Positions 1 to 13,300 of a DNA stretch of 64,000 nt are shown in pieces. Within the stretch, counting starts at the first letter, position 1. Each line of letters opens with the position of its first letter. The stretch is from Phoronis australis (Eukaryota; Phoronida; Phoronidae). The position numbers and the translations under genes were made by a program. The notes beneath the pieces were generated by a model that saw only the letters and a program-made list of their open reading frames with translations, was not told where the DNA came from and did not search any database. The stretch covers positions 167,083 to 231,082 of the forward strand of contig NMRA01000411.1 in the NCBI GenBank assembly GCA_002633005.1, read 5' to 3'.

Positions 1-165
1 CGGCTTACCTCATTAGCCCCTTGCTCTGTGAGAAGAGACCAACTCAACGAACGTATAGCTCTGCACGGCTTACCTCATTAGCCCCTTGCTCTGTGAGAAG
101 AGACCAACTCAACGAACGTATAGCTCTGCACGGCTTACCTCATTAGCCCCTTGCTCTGTGAGAAG
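1..165. repeat. 65-bp tandem repeat, 2.5 copies (SETDB1 intron)
   Basis: Units at 1-65, 66-130 and 131-165 are identical over shared bases, and the array may continue to the left. On the minus (gene) strand each full unit holds TCTCTTCTCACAG, a 17-nt segment, then GAG|GTAAGC, that is, an acceptor followed by a donor. The 65-nt period is not a multiple of three. Confidence 0.9.
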
Positions 166-1320
166 CTGCCCAGCATAGATACAAATAAAGCCACCATTTG
201 GAATGTCATCTAAGCACCTTAATCCCCAACCCCTGAAAAGAAGTTCACAAGAATACAGTCACGTTATCCACATACAGGTATGTCTGTGAAAAGAGGCAGA
301 ACTGCATTCTAATATTGCGGCAAACTTTTGAAAGAAGTTTCATTGCTATATAATGATACGTTATTGTTGGCAAATTTTCAGCCCCACCTATAGCTCATAT
401 ATGATACAGGGAGAGATTTAAAGCAGAGAAATTCACAGCGTATTTGAAATCTACTTGCTGTCAAAAGCCTGTCGAATTACCATAACAATCACTACTGTGC
501 GGCGAGATGTTCAAATGACTTCAACAAAAATCGTACAAACAACGTCCATAAAAAGCTGAGGTCAGCAAATATTGGTGGATGAAACAAGTAGTGCCAACTC
601 ACTCCATGCCCGAACATAGAACACAGAGGGATTAAGTGGAAAATGCCATCACTACAATCAAAGCGCTGTGTCCGAAGTTAAAGCACTGTGCTACATGCTT
701 GCTATTAGACTGAGAGAAACTTTTATTTTTTAAATCATATAAAACATACAATGTTATATGACTGGATGGCCAGCAAAGGCACGGGCTGCTAATAGCTGAC
801 CACCGAGTAACAATAAATTGATAACAACAATTAACAAATACTGATCGAGCAAGTTTCACAGGGCAAGACCAGTTGAGCCTCACTGTCCATAAACTCAAAT
901 GAATTAGATTCCATACTTATAGAGTGTTACCTTGCACCTTACTGAAATTATACAGTTTATATCTCATAAATTTTGGATAAAAACAAATGCCAAAATTGCC
1001 CTTTTCCCCATTTTCATGGCCTTTTTAGCATTTTTCTGAATGGCTAGGGATTCTCTAAATACTGTCTGTTGGTAGCTATACTACAGAACCTGAACACAAC
1101 AGAGCATATATTTGGTGCTACGTAATTTTTATTTAATAAGAAAATTTGACAAAAAAAAATGATCACTTGTCTACCATATCACGTCCTAAATTGGTTTCCA
1201 CGAGACTTAAAACAAACTCAATACGTTGGCATCATTTGGGAATAACTTTTTACTACTCTGGTCCGTATTAAAATTAGTTTCGTAATTTTTATCATAAAAA
1301 TGAATTCTTAAGATTCTCAC

Positions 1321-4300
1321 CTCTTCTCTGTCTTGAATACCTGCAGTCTGAGCTGAAGTCCGTTCTGGGCCACCTTATTGGTGCAACGTGCATCACAGTG
1401 ACACCGTTCATTGCACTCGTAGATACTGGAAAACAAACAACGTGCTCCCAAATCACAACGACATAGCCTTAAGAAACCAATTTCCTTTTATACAACAACA
1501 AAACATTACAGAGTCAGGACCCTTGGTCCCACTGCTTATCTACAATTCCCCCACATTTATTCAGTTTCCACATATGTTAATTCTCATAACAACCTTCACT
1601 CACTCACACCCAACTTCAGGGTCCCAGACCCCTTAGCTCACCCGAACTCTTCACATACCATGTTGTTACTCCTTCATAGTCTCCTAACCAATATTAGGGT
1701 CACAGACCAATATTAGGGTCACAGACCAATATCAGGGTCACAGACCAATATAAGGGTGACAGGCCCCCAGCCATTCACCTACCCAGTAATGACTTGCTCA
1801 CTCAGTCTTCTGTGCACATATCCTATGGTAGGGTCCTTCTCCCCTTTGTTGGCCGCCATGAATGCCTCGTGGGTCAACTGCCAACATTCACACTTGGATT
1901 TATCCTAAAGGGAAGAGTAGACAAACATGTCAAGTTTTGAAGCAACATTTTTGTTGTGGACCTATTGAAATTTCGTTTTCACTAAGAGTAGAAAACTTAG
2001 AGAAACCAAAACATAATTTTCCATACACTGAATGAACCAAGTCATCACATATCCTTAAGACACTTTGTCCAAAATTATCAGCCAAGACTGCATGCCAGCC
2101 TTATCCCACCATACAGAAAAAGACAAGAAAACTATTTAAAAAAGTTTTCCCATTGTTAAGGTAAATTGTGTTAACAGCGAAAATTACTGATAAAAACTAC
2201 TAGGGCGGAAAAATTCTAATTACAGAATCGCTTAATCACCTAACTAACTTTTCTGTCAATTACCCTTTATTCTCTGTAATGAGGGGAGACTATTCTGACA
2301 GTCATCAGGGGAGACTACTCTGACGATTAATTTGGTTTCCCCCCAGCCATCGTGACAAGGAATTTTGTATTATTTTGTCTGTATGCTTTTGGCTTGTACC
2401 GTACACCATGCCAAAATTCTAAAATGAACCACCGCATACTGTAGGAATGCTACAAGGGTTACCATTAGGGACGCTCAAATACATGTCTCAACAAAATAGT
2501 TACACCAGTTGTGAGTGTGAGATGTCTACATAATACTCTACACCATTCAGTCATGAGCTGTTACCAGATGACCTACCCTACAGCTGTTACCAGACGACCT
2601 ACCCTACAGCTGTTAGCAGACGGCCTACCCTACAGCTGTTAGCAGACGACCTACCCTTCAACTGTTAGCAGACGACCTACCCTTGAACTGTTAGCGGACG
2701 ACCTACCCTACAGCCATCCGTGCAACTGCAACACAACAGGAAGTCTTTGTCCAAGTTCAACTTGACGCCCTTGGCAGGAAGCCTCTGGTTGGAGTACTCC
2801 ACATAGTCAGGGTACTGACGATCAACACCGTTAACACATGATATGGGCACATTCTCCTTCCCATAGGATAAGTCCTTGATGTCGCAGAATGTCTAGAAAA
2901 GGGTGATAAGGTTCAAAGAGATTCCACAAAGCTAGAACACAGAGGATGACTTGTTGAGAGAAGCTACATATAAACCGTAGAGTGGAATTTAGTTGGATTT
3001 GACAATCTACCTCCTCCATGATCAGCACAGACGTTATCGCATTAACGAAATTCTTTTCTCATATGTTGCTGTTCAACTAGTTGACATACACTAAGGACAA
3101 AATTTTATTAGGGCTGTTCCAGTAAAATCTGTATGGGAGGGGGGGAGGCACCTTTTTTTCGCACCCACCACCCATATTTTTCATTTATTTCTTCAGCCTA
3201 CCACCCGAATTTTTTATAAGTTTGAAATGCAACCACCCGTAATTTTTTTTTGTTCTTGTGGTTGACTGCACAGGCGCTTGAGTTTATCTGTTCCTCCATC
3301 ACCACTAACGTCAATCATTACTAAGAAAACATATGTTTCTTATATGTGGTTATTAGCCATCGAGAAATTCGAGCACCTGTGGTTAAATGGTGTTATGGAC
3401 ATGCCAATGAGGAGATCGGAGGGAGTGAAAAAGTCGGAGCTTTTTGCAAGTTGCAATTTCGTTTCAGTTTTTGATTCTGTGCGGATTGTTTATAAAATTT
3501 ACTAAAATTACCCACCATCAAACATTTATGGCCCAATGAAACAATGACCTGTAAATTATTTTTTTGAAGTACGACCACCAGCCATTTTGAATTTAAATCG
3601 AACGCAACCACCCATAAATTTTTATTTCAGTTGCCTTCCCCCCCTCCCACACAGATTTTGCTGGAACAGCCCTTAGACTATTTCAGCTTTCGATTTCAGC
3701 TTTTGATTTCAGCTTTAGATTTCAAAATGACCTTTAGTTAAAGTTTGGAATTTGTTCCAATTCTCACCTTTGTGATTTTAAAATGTTAAGTCTCACATAA
3801 TTTTACGTAAACCGGTAATTTTAAAAGTACTTAAATTCATTTTAATTTGTTTAAAAACACTTCCAAATGCTTTGCCATGTTTCCTTCTAGAAATAACAAT
3901 CAGTTGAAATGTCGAGTATTATCACAGCACCATCTGCAATAGCCTATGAATCCATGTTACATTGACTGCATTTACAAATTAAAGAATAAACCTCTACCAT
4001 TTTACACCCACCTAACTCATATTGTTGAATAATGGTTTTACAAGCAAATCTATCACATTTCAATTTTTGCCAAATCATTACAAAACGGATCACTGGGCAT
4101 TGGGTCTCACCTTGATTGGTACAAACTCTTTGTTCACATGAAGATTCCCATCATAAGAGAACAGGTCAATGGTCAGTTTAGAGTTGGTTATCATCAGGTA
4201 TTTGTCCAGCTCGTCAATAGAGCGCAGGCGACGTGCACATGGTGCTCGGTACAGGATCGTTCTTTTACCAGCCTTACTCTTGGTCACTTGTCTATAAAAT

Positions 4301-7300
4301 GGAAATGACGGGGAATTGTTAAAAACATTACATGATGTCTTCTAAAGACAAATAATAACTTTATATCTAGAAGAGCACATGTAACTGCATAGGCGTTTAC
4401 ACAGAAGTTAACTTTTTGTATTAACATTTTAACAAAGCAGTCAGTTTTAATTCAGTATCAAAATACCATGTTTTTCCAAGAAGTGACAAAAAGTGCACAT
4501 TCAAGCACATCGTTTAAAAACATCCTGAATATTGTCATGAAATGTCAAAAACCGAATAATTACCCAATAAACTCATGTAAAATAACCCACATATTGTCAT
4601 AATTCATTGTCATATTCCCAGACATATGTCATTAAAAAATCACCAAAATTTATTCCCACCTGCTTATTAACATTAAGTACTTTTGCTTTTCTGCCTAAAA
4701 CCTTAGTAAACTAATTCTTAAATTCATATGCTTCATGGAATCTCGGCGCCCAGGATACAAGTCAACCATTCTGTTGTTTATCTGTCTTACCCCCAAGACT
4801 CTCTACTTTGCATAACTTGCTTATAGAAGTGGTTACGATCACTGGTAAGTCAAAACTCCCTTAATATGTCAAAACCGAAGGTATAACCTTTTGACTTAAA
4901 AGTGGGCTACACCGTGCCATCAAATTAAATGAAATATGCAATAAATAAACTGTCCCTGAAGGCACATCTTCATGAAACAATGACACAGTGCAGCCAATGG
5001 TCGTATTCATTGTTTACAATACAAACCTTTCCCAGCCGCACAGCAGTGGTATCAGCAGGGGGTTGTAGCCTTTGTAAGCAGCAGGATCATCATCGCTGTC
5101 TTTGAGACATGAATGACGACACTTGTGACTGACGAACTTCTTCCTCGGCTTGTTCTCGTATGGAAGACTGACGTCGATGTCCATGCGATCACCCGACATT
5201 TCGTCGATCGTCGCCCCCGACGCCAGCCTCTCTTGCAGAATGGAGACCATGTCTCGGCCTGTCTTGTTTATGCTGACACTGCTGGCTTCAAAATCTGAAG
5301 GAAATGAACACATTTGCTGAGCGTACTACGCCATTACACTGTTAAGTATAAAAATATGAAAACAGACAAAACTGTGTTGGCATTCAGCTAATGTTCACAT
5401 TAACTTTAGAAGTCCATATTAAGGTTTGCCACAGACAAAAGTGAACAGGAAATCTGAACAGAATTAGCAAAAGACAATTCTGTGTTTCCTGCTGTGGACG
5501 GCCAGTCTAGAAAGTAATTAAGTGTTGCTAATTAGATAACAAGCCACACTCTCAACACACTAGCTCAATAGCGCACACCTAAGGCAGTCAATCAGCGTCG
5601 TCAGTTTAATGAAAATTATTTTGAAGGGAATGCTGCATTTCACAAACCTTGCTTCTTGAGATCTGTAAGACCCTGTTTAGTTGTGCTTTTCTTGGCAACT
5701 TGTTTAACAATCTTTAAAGGCTCTGGCTGCTTTACTGTTGGCAAGGCTGAAATTACATGTATGTGATTTGAGAATAAAGCTGAAGCTCACAAATACAGTA
5801 AAATGAGAAAATATATTTGAAATACAATTGTTCACATCCCATCTAGTTGACCAAGCAAGAGTTTAACAGTTTGACAATCATTGTACGGCTGTACCTGAGA
5901 ATATGGAATATTACAATAATGAATCATCAACTTCACGGCTTGGAATGACTAATAATAAAAAAGAGGAAAATTTTCCAGGTGACGTATCGTTCCACAAATA
6001 AATAGGCATGTGTGATAGAGATAGTTCTGGTGTTGTAAAATTTAACTGAAATAAACCTTTTTGCAGGAAATCAACAAAGTCAAAACAATGATGGAAATCA
6101 AATAAGAGGAAATCGAAACCAAAAAAGAGGAAATCCTCTTCAAAGGGGAGAATTCATTTGTTCAACACGTTAAACAGAGAAACCAAGCAAACAGTGCACG
6201 CCAAAAGTTTTCAGAAAAAATATTAAATTCCACGCCATGACAGATGAGCAGACGCAAAATTCCTCATCAGAGTAGTCTTCCCTCATGACTGAGAGTGAAG
6301 GAGAATTGACAGGAAATTCAGTAAAGGTGGCTAAGCCACGCTGTAATAGAATTAGCCGACGAGAAAATAGTATTTTGTTCAGTGATTACTTTTGTCTTGT
6401 ACTGTAGCTCTATAATACTCCCGAGTCTGTTCTTAAGCTGCATATGGAACACATAAAACACATCGTATCCCAGATTCCAAAAAGGACATAGGCAGACTAT
6501 CTGTCCATACCTTTCTTCTCTTCATCCAGCCGAGTGTACTCCACGAAGGGTTTTTTGCTACTTTTGGCCTGAAAGTGTTTGTGTCGGCCTTTCCCTGTTT
6601 GACGTGCTTGCTCGGCATTGGCCTGAAATATACGACAGGAGGCACCGCAAGTGATATTTCATGATTTGAAAGCTATGCAAGTTTTGAGTTAGAACTTACA
6701 CTAGGTACTGCAGTCAAAATGAGCAAGCCGCAAAATAGTAGAATTCACTCAAGTCTTTAAATGTAGAAAGGTAAGAATTTTACTCAAAATACTTTTGTTC
6801 TTCACTGAATAGGATTTTTATCCAGGAAAGCTGAACAACGTGTTTCTTCTGTGACTACATTTGCATGAAGAACACCCTTTAAACATATTTAAAGCTATAT
6901 TTAGCTGAGACATAACTCGCTCAAAAACAAAAATCAAATTTTATTTATGCATTCCACTCTCATAAAATTGATTCCGTGGCCAACAAGTATATCAAAACCA
7001 CCAGTGACTCGAGATCACGCTTCAGATTTCATGGGGGTTGGACAACTCCAAATTTGCAAATTCAAACCAGGATGTTTTGACTACAAGAGCACCAACAAAA
7101 CGTGTGTCAACTTTACTAACATAAAATCATAAAGATCTGGGTCAAGTTTGCAAACACCAGTTCAATGACTGGAGGGTAAAGGTGTCTTTACAGGAGAAAT
7201 TAACATTTCTTATTATAATCACACTAAGTACTGACTGAACTTTAATTAGATAAACTGACACAAACTTTACTTGCTCGAGTTTGCTGGCAAATTTTGCTGT

Positions 7301-10300
7301 ATGTTCCTTTAACATTCAGTCTGAATCAAAAACCTCTGAATTCCAACGAAATTCAATCAACCGACAGAGCACCTAACGACTCATCAGCTACCATGCCTAA
7401 AGACTGACCAGCTCTGTATAGAGGGGCCCTAGTCGGGTTGAACCCCTGTAGATCCACTCTGTACGTTTGTCCGCCTCAAAGAACATCTTGACCAGGCTAG
7501 CATCCACTTCGGTCACTCGGGCTGTCCACCACTTTCCTGTCCATTCTGTCTTTACCACCTGACCTTTCTGCAGCCTCACCATAGGTCGCTGAATTCAAGG
7601 AAGAACAACATGTTATTAACAATGAAATCATATTCATCTTTATTAAAGCTTTTATTGAAAGCAAAACTCAGAACAGTCATGCAGTTGTACCACCCGAATT
7701 TTGTTAGCATTTGCAACCAGAATATTTAATATTAGTAGTTTTGAGAAGGAATTATTTTGTAGTGTCAACTTTTTGTAGCTTACAAAATTTACTGTTCTAC
7801 AACATAAAACAAGTCAGGTTTGAAATGACAGTGTTTGTCTTGGAACGTTTGCAAGCAAATTGCAAATAAACACACCTTCCGTTAAAGAAAACAACTTTTA
7901 AAATTTGATCACTTAGTTACTAATTCAGGTAAAAAGTGATTTCTAGGTTTGAAAGAACCGACACTTATTTACTGCTCGAGATAGTGTTCTTTGCAAGCCA
8001 TGATGGCAAGTCAACTTATTGGGCCTGACACAAAGTAATATCAAAAGTCACTCTTCATCAAAGTATTAAGAAGAGCGTTGAGACCAGTTACACAACAGGA
8101 AGTGGTCAAATTAAAAAAGATTTTTTGATGGAGGACATGCTTATACCTGGTTTAACTCATTCAGATTTGTACGGTTCAACGAAGAAACACAATATGATAT
8201 TCAGACTTAATGAAAAATCTGCCAATAGAGCACACTGACCTACCCAAATCGGCCACATAATTTGCTGGTAAAAGAAGAATGCTGTTTCGGTAATATGGCT
8301 GCCATCTTGGAACATCCTGTGCCACACACAGCTGAATGTTTTTATTTTATCTTGCAACACAACTGAGCACTTGCAATAAATTGAACGTTTTGGACGGTCT
8401 GTGGCTGCAGTCGTGCCAATAGGTGGATTGCAAGTTCAGTTAGTTGAAAATACTTGNGAGAGAGGGAGAGAGAGGTACTTACATCTGGATATTGTTGGAG
8501 ATATTCTCTGATGAAATCTTGGGAGTCTTCATGGATATCCTCCCAGACATTACGACCTAGAATTGGAGAATCACTTATTTGGGTACAGGAACAACAGACT
8601 TGCAAATCTCGACAGTATGCACAATTCTGCATTCAAAGACACTGACTCAGGATCTGTTCTTTTTGTGTTACCTGAGTAACTACAATATGAATGATTCGTT
8701 ATAACACACTTTGCCTTTTAAAGCCCCTTTTTCCAACTGCCTATTGGGCATTGCAAATACTGGTCAATCATAACTTCTTCACCCAGTACAAGTTAGAACA
8801 TCTTGTATTTAATGTAGAGAGCTAACTATTAATTATTCCGAAGTAGTTTCTATGGAGTCATTCCCATCTTTATCAAGCCACTTACTTTGATAGTAAACTT
8901 TGCTAACTTGTTTAGGTAGGCAATACTGTGCGTATCCATCGTCAAAGAAAATGAGAAATCGTTGCGAGTTCCTGACACTAGGTGGCTCTGCTACAATACC
9001 AGCGTAGTTAGACGACACTCCTTCGGGGTCATGATACAAGGCTGCAAACAGAACAGAACAAAACTGTTAGAGGATTGGAAAAAAAAATTCTAATCACAAG
9101 TCTTTACCAAGACATTTAGAATCCTACAAACTGTAGAAAGTTCGCAATGTGTCGAGTTACATCTTCAAGAATTTGGAAAATAGGCTCACAACCTATTGGA
9201 GTAGGTGGATATATGGCACGGGTCATGATGTCAAAAGCATTATGGCCCTGATTTCGTGTCTGCTTTTCATTCTAGTGTTCGATCTTTCTACAGTGATCAC
9301 AGTGTAAGAGCATGGTTTTCACTGATGATGTTCTGAGCAAAGTAACGAAAGTTCTGTAACTTGGATACATATTAGTATCGTAAATACGACATCTTTCGTT
9401 AAAGCGCTTTGTTTTCTCGCATTATTCCTAATGTATCAACTAGTACTATACCTAGAATTTGATCTCAGAGCCATCCGACTTATCCATTTTTTTCAGCTCA
9501 GAAAATGATTTGTCGTGCAGACAAGTCACCAAACCAGCTCTCAAACATCAACAAACTACCAATTCTCCCAAACCCAGAACTCACTTATAATCTGAGTATT
9601 AATTAAAGCATAGAGCCTAGTGTTATAATGACAAATTGCCAACAACAAAGCTGATCATTTTTGACAAAAGGGGGTTTATACTAACTTGAGAACCACTGTT
9701 TCATAAAAAGTGACTTAAGACTTAAGGAAGACATTGTCTTATGCTCCACAAAAATAATTAAATCTCACTTGCGAGGAAGTTCAGTCTGTCAGAAGGTATA
9801 CATAACTGCTAATTGCAGAGATAATTTCTATAATTTACTTCCAGACAGTGACATGCTCATAATTACTTGGCTAAACCTTTTACAGTAACTGTGAATTGGG
9901 AGCGGAAGACAAAATTTCTGTCATAAGTCGTAAGTCACTTATGAAACAGGTCCCAGGCGTTGCAATGTAACCTACCCACAACACGGCTACCAACAGGTAG
10001 GTAGGGGAGGGCCAGGTCAGCGTAGGCAATCTCCGTCCCCTTCAGAGTCTTGGCACCTTTACCATCAAACTTCATCCTATATCGCCTCTGCAAGCAGTCA
10101 TAAAGAAGTTATGTGATGTGCAGATCTCGACACTTGTAAGGAAATTAATGCTTTATAACTTAATGCTGTTGGAATAGAATTGTAAGGGTTGTCATGCTTT
10201 TACATTTCCATCATCGAGCGTTTCAATGGCAAGAATAATTAGTTTTCATCGCTTCCGTTACACTGGACAAACTTTCTTAATGCACAGCATTAATTACGAT

Positions 10301-13300
10301 ATCACGGATATCGACCATTATACAAGAACCACAGGAAAGACACGTGATCAGACCGACAAAATGAATATTACCATAGATGAAATCCAGTGGAAAGATTCTA
10401 ATTGATGCTCCATGAAACTTGCGAGAAACAGCCTTCACAATTTTTCATTACATACTCCGACATCATTGATCACGCCACTCACAGATGAGGAAATAATGCA
10501 ACAAATTCGTTAGAAATAGCACAAAACTAAAAGCTTCATAATTTTGCATTTAATTTTTCCCTTTCCACTGTCCTTACAGCTTCCTGAATCAAGGATATAT
10601 ATAAAAATATCCAGTTTAGCACACCGACTGGCTGCTAATATCACATCTGACACACATCTTCCAACAGTTGAACATACAGATTGAATGAATCACGTCTGCT
10701 ACACATGCCAGCAGACGACATTGTCATTACCTCCTCTGGTGGTAGTTCTTTACTCTGGATCTCCAACAGTGTCCCGCGGTACCAGATCTCATTGTGTTTA
10801 CGGCCAAGGATCTTCAGGCCCACTGTCATTTGTCTAGCGAGAGATAGATGACAATCTCAACAAAGACTCATTGCTTCATTTCATCACCAGATGTGCTTTA
10901 GTTATGAAAAGAATAGGCTAATACTCAATCAGCTCCATGCAACCGTTGTTTGTTGTGAACATTTTAATGTACTGCATGCTATTTCTTCTGAAAATCCATA
11001 ACAAGCAAAGAAATACATTCATTTCCCTTTGTGCTACCATCAATCCTTTGAGTTGGTTTGTTAGACAATTATGCTTCATTTCATAAATATTTAAGTTGCA
11101 TATGCAGTGTTAACAATAATGCAAAAATATTTCGTCTCTCATACTTGAAAAATCAGTGTGCAAGTAAAATGATTTGAGATCAGATACTATATGATGTCGC
11201 ACCAGAAGAGAAGATGAAATGAAACTGATGCCTTGGAAAGCAAAGGGTTGTATGAGGAACATCGCACACCCCATGTGTGTAAAGTTTCACCATAAAACAT
11301 TAACCAACATGAAAGCACGAATTTCGACAATTGAAGATGCCAATACGTAATTCATTATGATTTTGTGGCATTTTAGATGGGACTACCTCTCCCACCCTCC
11401 CTCACACGTCTGTTTGTGGCCACAGCGTGTGGTTGTTTAACTGACCAATTACAGTACTTACGGGACGATAATCTTCCTTGGCTCAGTGATATTAATTTTG
11501 CCCGGCGGTGCGGAGATTATTGTCACGTCGTCCGAGGGAGACTGTTTAGGAGCGTTCATAGAGATCTTGTTGACGGACTGTGGAGAAAAAGACACGCACT
11601 CCTAATAAACCATCGGGAGAGAACAAAGTGATGACAATCAAATATTTGAGTAATGCATCACTTTGATTTGCAAAATAACTCCAGTGAAACGAAAATGCCA
11701 GACGAGTCGTACTAAGGAGTATAACGATGGTACCTTTTCATGATTTATTCTGAAATTCTTCCCAACTTCATTGCCTAGGCAAATTTCGCAACAACTTCCG
11801 AAGATGCTAACGAGAAATTCAGTACTGGATTGTCCATTAGGCTAAGTAAACTACAGTTTGGGACACCTGTGGAAAATAGGGGCCCCGTTTTGTTCCTGTA
11901 CTCTGCATGGGCTATTCAGAAGCTTTGGCAACTACCAGGGGGAGCAAAATTGGGCTCCGTCTCATCGCCACTCATTTATGTGTCTCGGGAGGAACAGGGG
12001 CTTCAAGGACATGAACTATACTTACAGGTGGTGTGATTTGTTTCACAATTGACTTGGCTGGTTTCGTGGGAGACATCAGCAGGGATTTGATGGTGCTTGG
12101 CTGAGAGGTAATCACTTGACTGAAAATAGGAAATGATGCAATGCACGGGGTGACCCACTCTTAAGTGCTAAAACAGAATTTTGTTTAAAGTACCAATGAA
12201 AAGACTGAAAGTTTTCTGCAGACAGGCCTAAGGCATATATTTGGAAATATAAGTTAGTTACCAAAAGCCCAATTCAAATATACAGGCGTATATTAAGAAG
12301 AGAAGAAGATAAATTATGTTCAGGTATACCAGTAGTGTACCTACTGCAGCCACCGTGCTACTTGAAACCAAGAGCAGACCATATACAAAAAATGTTGAAA
12401 ATAGCTTTTAGTTCCTAAACATAGAAACTTTTTGTTGAAAATTTAGTTTAGCTACAGTTTTGTAGTCTATTTCATATGGAACTGGACAAAGTTATAGGAT
12501 TCAAATACACACACATTTCTTCTCAAATGTATGTTTTACTAATAATTCGTCTTGGTAACGCAATTCAACCACAGTTATTGGTCCCCTGGTCGTTATGGTC
12601 TATGTAAGGAACAACTGAAAGATAACGTACGTGCGATGCACAGACTGGCTGGTAGGTGGCAGGGTAGGTGTTGCTTTCTGCACATTAGGAACGTAAAGCA
12701 TCTCACCCTCCAGCACCTCGGGTATCACAGCTGGGCTCCTGGAACTGTACACAGAATAAAATACTGAACATGACAGGTAGTAGCACAACGTTGGATGCGA
12801 ATGAAAACTTGGAAAAAGAAAAAGCTCATAAATTCTAATAGGAAAAGAAGCATCATCTGGCATAAGTTCGGACGAAAGCGTTTTGGAAGTTTATCTATAT
12901 CAAGGTCAACAATAAAGAATCACATTAAAGACGCTATGTCTCATTAAAACCATGAATATTTAAATTTGAAGCAAGCGCCACCCAGTGACTTTCTGGAGAA
13001 CTGTTTGTTCAAGTATAATTAGGAAAAGAAACAATTCGTAAATAGTGATTTTAAAGAAAACACCACAACTGACACACTTAAAAACACATGCAAACATATA
13101 AAAATCCTAGTAATTCCAAATGTTAAACAAAAATTATTTGATATTGAAATGAACAAATAATAAAAACTGTGCCTTATTTCATTAGGGTAGCGATGACATA
13201 TTACCACTCATTTACACAAAAATAGTCCTTTAAAATGAGACTTTCGCGACATTGTAATGGTAACTGGTTCTCGGATTGTTTCCAGCACACCAGAAGACCC

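Noticed and set aside
1-2711. Tandem arrays that might be a CRISPR array
   Set aside because: The repeats are directly abutting with no unique spacers, and the region is an animal intron.
11377-11631. Plus-strand frame of 84 codons
   Set aside because: It is the reverse shadow of SETDB1 exon 11577-11462, whose splice phases and linker fit the gene.
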